Positions 23,715 through 33,480 of a stretch of DNA of 64,000 nucleotides are shown here, piece after piece (within the stretch, counting starts at the first letter, position 1; every line of letters starts with the position of its first letter). Below the pieces are notes generated by a model. The model was not told the origin of the DNA. It did no database searches and worked only from the letters and a program-made list of their open reading frames with translations. The DNA is from Alligator mississippiensis (taxonomy: Eukaryota > Chordata > Crocodylia > Alligatoridae). The position numbers and the translations under genes were made by a program. Location: contig NC_081826.1 in NCBI RefSeq assembly GCF_030867095.1, forward strand, positions 248,786,251-248,850,250. Direction: 5' to 3'.

Positions 23715-24010
23715 TGGACATGACCATCAGGCCCAGGAAAGTATCCAGGGTCCAGCAGTTGGCATCCTCAGCCTCCACTGCCTCAGCCTGGAGAGCCACC
23801 TGCTGCCAGAGCAGCTCAATGTGCTCCCAGTCCAGGGCCTTCATCCACACGTAGTGCTTCCACTGCACCCGGTCACGCACTTCCTCCCAGGGGGTGTCCT
23901 AGGCAATATCCTGCAGTCACCAGGCCCGTGCCCATGCCTCCCACTCCTCTGCCACCACCACGAGCTGCTGGAGCAGGACAGTTTTACCCAGTGTGCGCTG
24001 CTGGCATAGC
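23715..24010 (-). pseudogene. Decayed coding segment in the long DNA transposon
   Basis: One minus-strand frame reads 'QQLVVVAEEWEAWARAW', a stop, 'LQDIA', a stop, then 'DTPWEEVRDRVQWKHYVWM', 'KALDWEHIELLWQQVALQ' and 'AEAVEAEDANCWTLDTFLG'. Both stops can come from single changes in Trp or Gln codons, and Trp/Glu-rich helical composition differs from the Pro/Gly/Ser strings of neighbouring chance frames. I do not recognise the domain. It could be part of an accessory or transposase-related protein of the element. The open frame continues to 23362, but after 23715 it becomes Pro-rich and non-protein-like. Confidence 0.4.
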
Positions 24011-25273
24011 TGGTGAGCTCTCCCCTATATCCAGATGTTAGCAGTGCAGAGGCAAGAGACAGAAACCTTTTGTGAGAGTTTGCAACATTTCAGAGATAGG
24101 ATTTTCTGCACCAGGGGCCATGTGCTGCCCAGCCTCAGATCAGGGGTCAGCCATGCGCAAGTGCCCAGGGACCACAGTAAGTCAGCCAGGCTTGCCTGGG
24201 CCTAGGAAGCTGTTGTCCGAGCTCCTCATCTCCCCTTGCTCCCCTGGGGCTAGTGGCCTGCTGGGTGCTGGCCACAGGCAGCCTGTCTCCCTCGCCCCCT
24301 TCCAAGGGTGGGACAGGCCAGGCTGCTGGCAGCATCTGCTGCCATGTCTCCAGACCCTGTTCCCCCCATCTCTGCTCCTGCAGGCCACCCACTCTGCTGC
24401 ACTGCTACCCAGCCCACAGTGCCCAGCCTCAGGGTGTGCAGGGCTCCCAGACAACTGGGGTGAGGGGCTGGCTGTGCCCCAAACCTTCCCACTGTGGGCC
24501 TCTTTAGAGAAGCACCCTATGGCTTCCCCCACATGCTGCTGCTGTGCCTCAAGTGTGCCCCTGCTGCATGTGACCTGGGCAGTGCATGATGAGCTGACTG
24601 AGGGTTGCCCAAGCCACTACGCCCTGTTGCTGCTGATCCTCCTGGTGCCCTGGGCGCACCTGCACTCCTGGTTTAGGACCCTGATCTATGATGGTGTGGG
24701 GGACAAGCCTGGGCTGCCCTACAACCTCCACCACTACCTGAAGGGCTACCTGTGGCTGTGCTATGCATCCCGGCTCCCACAGCTGAGGAGAACATCACTG
24801 CTGGCATTGACACCTTCCTCCAAGTGTGAGAGGCCCATATCTACCCAGCTGTGGGGACATAGGCTGCTGAATTAAGTTCTGAACTGTGTCCTGCCTCTCT
24901 GTGTGCTGTGGGTGGGGGAACCTGGGGCCAGGGGAGTGTGGGCAGTTGTCGGCAAGGGCAACCAGCTGCACCTGGTGTCTGTGGCCCATGGTGTGTGGCA
25001 GGCTGGCACCTGGCCAGGGTGCCTCCCCACCCCCTGCAGGGAGGAGTTGGCACTGCTGGCAGTCAGTAGTAACATTGTCAGCCGCTCCTCATGCTGGGGT
25101 CTGGGGCTGCACCAAGGGCAAGGCAGCAACTGGCTAGGGCTACCCAAGCTGCCAGTGGATGCAGTAGCCAGGGAGGAGAGCAGGGCAGGGCATTGAAGGC
25201 CCTGAGGTCCTCTCCTCCAGTGATGTGTCACCGGAGGGGACAGAATGGAGTGGGGGCTCAGCAACTCGGCACT

Positions 25274-25330
25274 GCCTTAGACTGCTACAAGGTCACCGAC
25301 CTCCTCCTGGGTCCAGTTGGGGCCTAGGCA
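25274..25330 (-). pseudogene. Myb/SANT-like DNA-binding domain remnant
   Basis: The minus-strand frame contains 'LGPNWTQEEVGDLVAV' followed by a stop where Myb/SANT-like proteins of Harbinger elements have W-G/D-E (pattern ..W-T-x-x-E-V-x-x-L-L/I-x-x-W). The tryptophan, threonine and acidic residues of helix 1 are present. Downstream sequence does not continue the domain in any single frame, so it is broken. PIF/Harbinger elements encode a Myb-like protein beside the transposase, which fits the termini of this element. The match is short and rests on motif recall. Confidence 0.4.
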
Positions 25331-26038
25331 GTTAGCACAGGCATGTGCATGTAAGTGGGGCCATGGCTCAACTGGGATGATGGTGAGGACATGATGTCCC
25401 GTGCTGGAAATCTGAGACCCCATGCAACTGTCCCTGTGATACAAGCCCTGGACAGCCCTTAGCAGCCCAGGGCAGGGGCACAGCCAGGGACTGGGAGATG
25501 CTTGGCAGAGGCACTTCACCTGCAAACAGACACTGCTGGGGTTGAGCAGCAGAAGGGAGCAGGTGCTGGCCTTGCTACCAGAGACAACCAGCCAACAGCC
25601 CTTGGAGGGGTGTCAGGGCTGGGCAAGGCAGGCAGCAAGCTGGAACCTCTTGCAACACTCCCCTGTGGCCTCCAGCAGCCCTGGAGAAGGAACAAGCCAG
25701 GCAGAGGCAGCCTGTGTTCTACCCAAGGGGGTACATGAGGACTTCAGTGGTCCTGGGGATTGCACAGTACCCACCAGGCTTCTGTGCAGTGTTCCCCAAG
25801 GCACATAATGGCTGCCAGCTTTTATAGCCTGCAGCTAGGGGCTGCCAGAGAGCATCCCAACCCTAGGGCAGGAGGAACTCGCAGCCAAGAGCCCTGGGGC
25901 TGGGGTCAGGTTGGCCCTGTAGTGGCAGGGAAGACTTGGCACTAAAGTTAGTGCTGTGTCAAGTCTACATGTGCATTACTGCATATTAACTAATAGCAAC
26001 TGAATTTGCTATCTGCATTAGCCATTTTTACTGCATAG

Positions 26039-26838
26039 TAAGGTCACGCTTTGGTCCCTGATTTGATTCAGTGGTGATTTGGCCCAATTCAGTGGCTGAA
26101 TCTCCAAATCCAAATTGAATCAGGGGACCCTTTAATCTCTCTGAATCAAATTGGAACCATCTGAATTGATTCAAAGAGATTTGGAAAGATTCGGAGATTC
26201 GGATATAGATACAGCTTTAAATGTTTTTTCTACATACCTCTAGATAGCAGAGGCTTGTGATCGCTGCAAGGCTGGGGCACATGGAGTGTTCCACAGAAGC
26301 ATTAGGGGCTCCTCAGTGTGCTCAGCAGCAGACCCAGAAGTAGTCCAGAAGCAGTTCCAGTTTACTTCTGGGTCTGCTGGGGGCCCACCCCATGCTCCCC
26401 TATATCCCCTCAGCTCAGTAACTGGTGCCTTCTGGGTCTGGGGGGGCACCCAGGGTCCCCCTTCGGCTGATCACTGAGCCAGGGAGGCATGGGGAGGGTC
26501 CCCAGTGTGCTCTCCAGCAGACCCGGAAGTACTTCTAGTCCACTTCCGGATTTGCCACCGAGCACATGGAAAGCCCCCCCACAACACTCCTGTGGGATGC
26601 TCCATGCACCCCAGCATCACAGCGATCATGAACCACACTTGCTACCTCAAGGCATGTAGGAAAAACTTTTAAAGCTGTGTCTATGTCCAAATCGCTGATT
26701 CTCCGAATCAGCATCGAATCTTCAGATTCAGATTTGGCTGAATCAAATCAGGGACAGTGATCTAAATCAATGAATTGAATTGCTGTCCCTGATTTGGGCC
26801 AAATCCAAATTGAATAGGGCTCACTTTGCACACTCCTA
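26039..26838. mobile_element. hAT-like non-autonomous element (TAGGAGTGTGC ends) with 8-bp target duplication
   Basis: The right end reads '...ttgcacactccta', giving terminus TAGGAGTGTGCAA on the opposite strand; the left end is the diverged TAAGGTCACGCTTTGG. Subterminal 'ccctgatttgattcag' and 'tgaatcaaatcaggg' are inverted. Flanks ctgcatag (26031-26038) and ctgcacag (26839-26846) match at 7 of 8 positions. The GC-rich centre carries inverted 'agacccagaagtag' / 'acttctgggtctgctgg' motifs. It interrupts the AT-rich right part of the long element: 'ttactgcatag' continues as 'tactttatacaagtactaaatg', as in the 60.8-kb MITE. No transposase. Confidence 0.85.
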
Positions 26839-27054
26839 CTGCACAGTACTTTATACAAGTACTAAATGACTGCTCAATAACCAAAGTTACTGTGCAGTAG
26901 TGCCACTGAATGGCTTTCTTGTGACACTGACTGCTCAGTAGCCTGAGACTACTGCACAATAGCATCACATCATGCTTTCTGCCATGCAATTGTACTGTGC
27001 AGTAGTCACAAGCTACTGCATTGTCAGTGTCTTGTGTAGACACAGCCTGTGTAA

Positions 27055-27125
27055 TTCAAAGCAGGGGCTTGAACCCAGTTCTCCCAAATCCTCAAATGCC
27101 CTAACTACTGCTTTAGAATCACATG
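27055..27125 (-). repeat. Possible tRNA-derived SINE head
   Basis: On the minus strand the segment reads 'gtagttagggcatttgaggatttgggagaactgggttcaagcccctgct', with an A-box-like start and a B-box-like GGTTCAAGCCCC at plausible spacing. The family is not identified. Confidence 0.4.
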
Positions 27126-27129
27126 CCTC

Positions 27130-27545
27130 TGGTCCCATAACTAATTATATATACAAAAATGGAGCAGCTGCAACAAAGGAGGCAGACTCCTATGCCAACC
27201 CTGCTGCCACTGACACTGGTGTGTGCCCCATTCTAAAGCCAGAGCTACCACCCCAGCATGAACTGTGGCAGCAGCTCCAGCTTTGGTACAGGGCATGTAG
27301 CACATTGTAGGAGCTGGAGCCACTGCTGCTGTTGCCACATGCACCAGACTGGAGTTGCAACTATGGCTGCCATCACCAGAGTCACCCCTTGCCCTAGGCT
27401 GGATCTAGCCTTCAAGGAGCCTTGTGATCTGGATCTGGCCCAGGGCAGGACATGAGTTTGATGAGTAAGACTGTGGGTTGTAGTGAAAGGGGGATTATTA
27501 GGCTCAGATGAGGTTACTACTCGTGTTCTGCCTGTATCAATCTTG
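27130..27545. other. Unassigned GC-rich stretch
   Basis: Contains 'gcagcagctccag', 'ggagctggagcc' and similar Leu/Gln-codon-like runs that also occur near 41.2-41.7 kb and 48.0-48.4 kb, suggesting distant repeats. No termini or domains found. Confidence 0.35.
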
Positions 27546-27547
27546 GT

Positions 27548-27639
27548 AACCATCTTATATTTTCATGAATGATGTTGGCACAAGAAGTAGAGGGTACTAA
27601 TAAAACCTGTTGATGGTACAAAGTTGAGAGGCATAATCG
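27548..27639 (+). pseudogene. CR1 fragment around the reverse transcriptase FADD region
   Basis: The plus strand gives '(L)YIF-MNDVGTRSRG', stops, and a garbled '(F)ADGTKLRGIIG', corresponding to CR1 '[25 protein letters not shown]'. It is cut at 27647 by a hAT element. It is distinct from the CR1 that starts near 28154, because that copy restarts farther upstream in the ORF. Confidence 0.55.
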
Positions 27640-27647
27640 GTATAGAT

Positions 27648-28110
27648 CAGAGGTGCAAAACCTCTATCCCATGGGCCAAATGTAATTAGCCCTCCCCCAC
27701 TGCCAAATTCCCAAATCCTGAGCCCTGTGCAACAGGTTGAGGCCCTGTCATGACCCCTCCCTCTACCCCTGCAGCTGACTGAGGCCAGGCCATACCCTTC
27801 CCCCTGTGCTGGATGGGGCTAAACCACACCCCTTTCCCCCATGGGCTGGGTGGGGGCTGGCTTAAGCCCCTTCCCACCATGGGGCTTGGTTGGGGCTGGA
27901 ACATGCTTATGGGGCCATGCCCCCTCCTTCCCCACCTTGGGAATTGGAACCAGGTACAAGCTAGGATGCCCTCTGTTCTTGTCTGCACAGCTAGATGGGG
28001 CCCTGCCATGACTGCCATGTGCCAAATCAGGGCCATCAGCCAGATATGGCCAGCAGATGGTCTAGGCACTGTCCATCTAGCCTGCTGGCCAAAAAGGTTG
28101 AGCACCACTG
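27648..28110. mobile_element. hAT-type MITE with 8-bp target duplication
   Basis: Left end CAGAGGTGCAAAACCT and right end AGGTTGAGCACCACTG are inverted. Flanks gtatagat (27640-27647) and atatagat (28111-28118) match at 7 of 8 positions. Inside are 'cccatgggccaaatgtaattagccc' on the left and 'ggccagcagatgg...cctgctggcc' on the right, both usual in GGCCAAA-type hAT MITEs. The interior is C/G-rich with imperfect repeats of 'gggctggnnnnggggctgg'. Frames of up to 140 codons here have no domain. Confidence 0.87.
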
Positions 28111-28153
28111 ATATAGATAATAAGAAATCAATAAAAGTGGCATTTTTTTCACC

Positions 28154-28311
28154 AGCCCAAAGAGACCACCCTGCCTAATATGATGCGGGATGGGGGTGAG
28201 GGTGAATTTATACCCAGCATTGGTGTAGACCTTGTAAAGAAACACCTTGAGAGGCTGTACACCTTCAAGTCAGCTGGTCCTGACAGATTGCACCCCACGG
28301 TATGTAAGGAG
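28154..28311 (+). pseudogene. CR1 LINE (split copy), piece 1 of 3
   Basis: One frame reads 'EGEFIPSIGVDLVKKHLERL' and 'YTFKSAGPDRLHPTVCKE', the start of the CR1 reverse transcriptase domain. The reading stops at 28311, where a fold-back element begins, and resumes at 29537 with 'KELSGIIAQPL'. The K-E codons occur on both sides because they lie in the target duplication. Confidence 0.88.
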
Positions 28312-29536
28312 TAGGCCTGTGCGAGTAGGCAGATATTCAATCTGACTTTGGATCCAGTCGCTTCAGATACCAGCAACCTGATCTGGAGCTGTGAACTGGG
28401 TTCCCGCTTCGATACGGTCAAAGCTGCTCTAAAGCTTTGGAGCCGCCTTGGAGATCCAGCCATAGGGTATAATGGGCAATCAATGAAATATCTATAACTT
28501 TGTTGTTTTTTGTCTGCCTTGGATGAAATGTGCAGGGGTGGTAGCCTCTGTTGAGAGCATGAAGCATGCCAAGTTTCAAGTTCAGTGCAGGGGTTTCAGG
28601 GGAACTGCACCCCAAATTCTTGAAAAGAAAACTCATGTCACGTGTACGTGTTACACCACAGGAGGTGAAAACTGCAGGGGTGGTTAGCCCCTGGGGAGGC
28701 CACAAAGCATGCCAAGTTTCAAGGAGATAAGTGCAGGAGTTTGGGGGGAACTGTACCTCAAGTTGCAGACAAGCAAAACTTGTGACATGGGTGACACACG
28801 TTGTTCATTAACTCATTAACACCTACAAAACCACAGACTAAGGAGAGGAAATAATCAATACAGACAATCAATTGCCCCAAGACAGAGACAGTCAGTTGCA
28901 CAAGCACCCACGGCATGAGTTTTGCCTGTCACCACCTAGAAGTGCACGACCCCAGAACCCTCCTGCACCTATCTCCTCGACAGTTGGCAGGCTTCATGGC
29001 TGCAGCAGGGGCCACCATCCCTTCAGCTTTCATCCTGCTGCGCCTTAACACAAACAGTGTCACCCATATCACAAATTTTTCTTGTCTGCAGCTTGAGGTA
29101 CATTTCCCCCCAAACCTCTGCACTTATTTCCTTGAAACTTGGCAGGCTTTGTGGCCTGATCAGGGGCCACCACCCATGCAGTTTTCAGCCCAATGCACCT
29201 TAATGCACATAGGGTCATCTATGTCACAAGTTTTGTCTGTCAACAGCTTGAGGTGCAGTTTCCCTCAAGCCCCTGCACCTATCACCTTGAAACTTGGCAT
29301 GCTTCAAGCTCTCAACAGAGGCTACCATAAGACAAAAAACAACAAAGTTATAGATATTTCATTGATTCCCCATTATACCCTATGGCTGGATCTCTGAGGC
29401 AGCTCCGAAGCTTTTCTGAACCACTTCAGAAAGCCTAAAGAAGCCATCGCTTTGATCCGGGCATGCTGCTTCAGATGCCAAAGCATCCAAAGCTTCTCCA
29501 GATCTGAAGCATGGTCCAAAGCCTCACACAACCTTA
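28312..29536. mobile_element. Fold-back hAT-like element with modular arms, copy 1
   Basis: The left end TAGGCCTGTGCGAGTAGG and right end CACACAACCTTA correspond to TAGG(N)2TGTGCGAG termini, clearer in the 30.7-kb copy. Flanks gtaaggag (28304-28311) and taaaggag (29537-29544) match at 6 of 8 positions. The left and right halves are inverted relative to each other: 'gggtataatgggcaatcaatgaaatatctataactttg' near 28460-28500 pairs with 'caaagttatagatatttcattgattccccattataccc' near 29343-29380. Between them are diverged modules of about 150 bp. Subterminal 'aagcttcgg/ccgaagc'-type motifs repeat. No transposase is present. Confidence 0.82.
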
Positions 29537-30723
29537 TAAAGGAGCTGTCAGGCATAATAGCCCAGCCACTGGCAAGAATATTCAAGACTTTGTGGAGCTC
29601 AGGTGAAGTACCTGAAGATTAGAAGAAGGCCAATGTAGTGCCTATCTTCAAGAAATGGAGGAAAGTAGATCTGGGGAACTACAAGCCAATCAGCTTGACC
29701 TGAATCCCTTGAAAGATTCTGGAAAAAATTGTCAAAGAGACCATACTAGACAAGCTAGCTGATGGCAACATCCTGTGGGACAGCCAGCATGGCTTTGTCG
29801 TGGGTAGGTCTTGCCTGGCGAATCTTAACTCCTTCTATGACCAGGTCACATATCACCTGGACAAGGGAGAAGAGATATATCTGGACGTCATATATCTGGA
29901 CTTTAAAAAAGCCTTTTATCTGGGGTCCCATGATCTCCTCATGGAAAAATTGGCCAGCTGCATCCTCTGCTACATCACAGTCTGATGGCTGGGGAATTGG
30001 CTCTGAGGTTGGACCCAGAGAGCGGTAGTTGACGGAAGTGAATTATCATGGTGCTCTGTGACCAAGGCTCTGTCCTCAGACCTGTTCTCTTTAATGTCTT
30101 TATTAACAATGCAGATACTGGTGTCAGAAGTGGACTGGCCAAGTTTGCTGATGACGCTAAACTTTGGGGTAGAGCTTCCACACCCAAGAAGAGGCTGATG
30201 ATCCAGGATGACTTGGACAGGCTTAGCAAGTGGGTGGATATAAACCTGATGTCATTCAATATGGAAAAATGCAAGGTACTCCATCTTGGGGGAAAAAAAC
30301 ATGCAGCACGCTTATAGGCTCGACAGTGCTAAACTCACTAGCACCACGGCTGAAAGGAACTTGGGAGTAATGATTGACCACAAGACGAACATGAGCCACC
30401 AATGCAATGTTGCACCTGGTAAAGCGAACAAAACTCTGGCTTGCATCCATAGATACTTCTCAGGTAAATCTCAGGATGTAATCCTCCCGCTGTTCTTGGC
30501 TTTGGTGAGGCCTCAGCTGGAGTCCTGCATCCAATTCTGGGCTCCACAATTCAAGAAGGATGTGAAGAAGCTTGAGAGAGTCCAGAGGAGAGCCACACAC
30601 ATGTTCAGAGGGCAGGAGAACAGGCCTTATGAAGAAAGGCTAAGAGCCATGGGACTCTTCATCCTGGAAAAGTGCAAGCTCAGGGGTGACATGGTGGCAG
30701 CCTATAAGTATAGGCCCCTGAAT
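29537..30723 (+). pseudogene. CR1 LINE (split copy), piece 2 of 3: reverse transcriptase core
   Basis: The plus strand carries in order 'KELSGIIAQPLARIF', 'KANVVPIFKKW', 'DLGNYKPISLT', 'HGFVVGRSCLANLNSFYDQV', 'VIYLDFKKAFY' (the LDFxKAF motif), 'VLFNVFINNADTGV', 'LAKFADDAKLWG' (catalytic FADD), '[11 protein letters not shown]', 'NLGVMIDHKTNMS', 'LVRPQLESCIQFWAPQF' and 'LRGDMVAAYKY'. Several stops and frameshifts (for example at the 'PED*KK' and 'LT*IP*K' positions) break it. The second fold-back copy interrupts it at 30724. Confidence 0.92.
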
Positions 30724-32716
30724 TAGGCCTGTGCGAGTAGGCAGCTATTCAATCCTGCTTCAGATGCCAGTGATATGATCCGGAGCTCCGGACCGCGTTT
30801 CCGCTTCGATCCGGCCGAAGCAGCTCCAAAACTTCGGAGCCAGCTCAGAGATCCGGCCATCGGGTATAATGGGGAATCAATGAAATATCCATAACTTTGT
30901 TGTTTTTTGTCTGATTGAGATGAACCTGGCAGGGGTGGTAGTCTCTGCTGAGGGCATGAAGCTTGCCAAGTTTAAAAAAGATCAGTGTAGGAGTTTGGGG
31001 GGAACTGCACCCCAAATTCTTGAAAGCAAAACTCATGTCACTTGTATGTGTTACACCACAGGGGGCTGAAAACTGCAGGGGTGGTGACTCCTGGTGAGCC
31101 TGCAAAGCCTGCCATGTTTCAAGGAGATAGGTACAGCGGTTTGGGGGAAACTGCACCTCAAGCTGCTGACAGGCAAAACTCATGACATAGATGACCCTGT
31201 GTGTGTTAAGGTGCAGTGGGTTGAAAGCTGCAGGGGTGGTAGCCCCTGCAGAGGCCATGAAGCCTGACAAGTTTCAAGGAGATAGGTGCAGGGGCTTGGG
31301 GAGAACTGCACCCCAAGCTGCGGACAAGCAAAACTCGTGACATGGGTGACACTGCGTGTGTTAAGGCGCAGCAGGATGAAAGGTGCAGGGATGGTAGCCC
31401 CTGCTGTGGCCACAAAGCCTGACAGCTATTGAGGAGATAGGTGCATGGCTTCTGGGGCCCTGCACCCCTATCTGCTGACAGGCAAAACTCATCCCATGGG
31501 TGCTTGTGCAACTAATTGTCTCTGTCTTGGGGCAGTTGTCTGTATTGATTCTTTCCTCTCCTTAGTCTGTCTGTGGTTTTGTAGGTGTTAATTGTTGTTA
31601 ATTAACTGGTTACATTAGCTAGCAACTGTGTATTGAGCTGGTGCCTGAGTGAATCATGATTGATTGATAACTGGTAACACAGTAGCTTAGCAGCCAGGCC
31701 TGCAGTAGTTCTCCCCACCCCCCAAGACAGACACAGTCAGTTGCAGAAGGACACTTGTCATGAGTTTTGCCTATCAGCAGCCAGAGGTGCAGGGCCTCAG
31801 AACCCAGAACCCCCCTGCAGCGATATCTTGACATCTGTCAGGCTTCGTGGCTTCAGCAGGGGCCACTACCCCTGCAGTTTTCAGCCCACTGTGCCTTAAC
31901 ACAATCAGGGTAATCTATGTCATGAATTTTGCCTGTCAGCAGTTTGAGGTGCAGTTCCCCCAAACCACTGCACCTATCTCCTTGAAATATGGCAGGCTTT
32001 GTGGCCTTACCAGGGGCCAACACCCTTGCAATTTTCACCCCCCCTGTGGTGTAACACATACATGTGACATGAGTTTTGCTTTCAAGAATTTGGGGTGTAT
32101 TTCCCCCTGAACCCCTGCACTGATCTTGAATCTTAGTAGGATTCATACTCTTAGCAGGGGCCACCACCCCTGCAGTTTTCAGCCCACTGTGCCTTAACAC
32201 ACACAGGGTCATCTATGTCATGAGTTTTGCCTGTCAGCAGCTTGAGGTGCGGTTCCCCCCAAACCGCTGCACCTATCTCCTTGAAATACGGCAGGCTTTG
32301 TGGCCCTACCAAGGGCCACCACCCTTGCAGTTTTCACCCCTCTGTGGTGTAACACGTACATGTGACATGAGTTTTGCTTTCAAGAATTTGGGGTGTATTT
32401 TCCCCTGAACCCCTGCACCGATCTTCTTGAGTCTTAGTAGGATTAATACTCTCAGTAGAGGCTACTACCCCTACAAATTTCATCCAAATCAGACAAAAAA
32501 CAACAAAGTTATAGATATTTCATTGATTCCCCATTATACCCTATGGCTGGATCTCCAAAGCGGCTCTGAAGCTTTTCCCAAGTGCTTCGGAAGCTCCGAA
32601 CCGCTTCAGAAAGCCTAATGAAGCCAGTGCTTTGATCTGGACATGCTGCTTCAGGTGCCGAAGCGTCCAAAGCTTCTCCAGATCCAAAGCATGGTCCGAA
32701 GCCTCGCACATCCCTA
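30724..32716. mobile_element. Fold-back hAT-like element with modular arms, copy 2
   Basis: Left end TAGGCCTGTGCGAGTAGG and right end GCCTCGCACATCCCTA (reverse complement TAGGGATGTGCGAGGC) are clear inverted termini. Flanks ccctgaat and gtgtgcat agree at only 4 of 8 positions. Each arm is a chain of roughly 150-bp modules alternating between two versions ('...cagcccactgtgccttaacac...' and '...cacccctctgtggtgtaacac...'), so a higher-order period of about 298 bp is visible between 31878 and 32176. Arms run in opposite orientation about a centre near 31.55-31.75 kb. Frames of up to 141 codons occur on both strands in the modules and look non-coding. Confidence 0.86.
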
Positions 32717-33018
32717 GTGTGCATCAGGATCTGGGGGAACGCCCCACGGGATGACAAGATCAAATGGTCAGAAACTCCTCCAAGTCTGTTTTAGGCTGGA
32801 CGTAAGGAAAAACTTCTTTATGGTCCAAGCCCCCCAACGCCTGGAACAGACTCCCTCCAGAGGTGGTGCAAGAACCTGCTCTGGACTCTTTCAAGAAACA
32901 TTTGAACACTTATCTTGCTGGGATCCTTTGACCCTAGCTGACTTCCTGCTCCTGGGGTAGGGGGCTGGACTCGATCTTCTGAGGTCTCTTCCAGCCCTAA
33001 TATCTATGAAATCTATGA
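32717..33018 (+). pseudogene. CR1 LINE (split copy), piece 3 of 3: C-terminus and 3' tail
   Basis: Resumes with 'VHQDLGE', then 'NSSKSVL', 'NAWNRLPPEVVQEPALDSFK', 'HLNTYLAG', matching the end of CR1 ORF2 (W-N-x-LP-x-EVV ... F-K-x-x-L). The 3' end is 'gaggtctcttccagccctaatatctatgaaatctatgaaaa', a CR1 tail. It is collinear with the pieces at 28154-28311 and 29537-30723. Confidence 0.9.
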
Positions 33019-33099
33019 AAATATCCTGCAAGAAACTGGATAACCTAAGCCCTCAATGAAAAGAAATAAAACAATGCAAGGCCAAAGTTTTAGGGACTA

Positions 33100-33480
33100 A
33101 CCACAAGAATTTCTGGAAACTGGAAAATTAGCAGCTGAAAATGATAGAAGAGAAAGACCTGGGAGAACAAGCTGAATGCAGGATGAGACTAATCCACACA
33201 TAAAAAAGGCAAATGCAATCCTAGGATAAATTAGGCAAAATGTTTCCAGAAGAGGTAGGGAAGAATTAATCCCATCATAAAATGTATTGATAACACTTTT
33301 TCTGAAATATTTTATACAACACTTTTTACCCATGGTTAAGGAAGAGAAATTCCAACTGGAACAGAAATGGAGGGCTTGGCACGTGAACAAAATGAGCTGA
33401 TAGGATGATGGAGCACCTAGTTTGATTATTCCTCTAGGGTGCTGAGAAGCTTAGCACCATGAGAAATTAGATAGTTTTGT
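33100..33480 (+). pseudogene. Ancient CR1/L3-like reverse transcriptase fragment
   Basis: Reads 'GKLAAENDRREKDLGE', '(A)HIKKANAILG', 'RQNVSRRGREELI', and a decayed 'VLITLFLKYFIQHFLPMVKEEKFQLEQKWRAW'. This follows the ORF2 C-terminal region (…EKDLGV…KANxxLGxIxR…). It is more diverged than the CR1 just before it, so probably a separate, older copy of CR1 or an L3-type LINE. Confidence 0.6.

Larger units (their letters stand above)
22519..27047. mobile_element. Long DNA transposon (PIF/Harbinger-like), GC-rich core, with nested hAT
   Basis: The left end GGATGTGTCTAAATGTG and right end CTTGTGTAGACACAGCC form inverted termini related to the MITEs at 12.4, 17.4, 60.8 and 61.4 kb. TGT lies directly on both sides (22516-22518, 27048-27050). 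AT-rich MITE-like ends (about 22519-22580 and 25960-27047) surround a GC-rich core that is colinear with the short derivative at 14.7-15.7 kb. The right part is split by an 800-bp hAT (26039-26838). Decayed coding sequence is visible on the minus strand (separate entries). An alternative is two or more nested elements sharing similar ends. Confidence 0.6.

Noticed and set aside
24072-24875. 267-codon plus-strand open frame with a hydrophobic stretch
   Set aside because: It lies inside the long transposon, opposite to the decayed minus-strand coding signal, and no family is recognisable; a host gene call is not supported.
31200-32400. CRISPR-like array in the fold-back arms
   Set aside because: Modules are about 150 bp, adjoin without unique spacers and are inverted in the other arm; eukaryotic transposon context.
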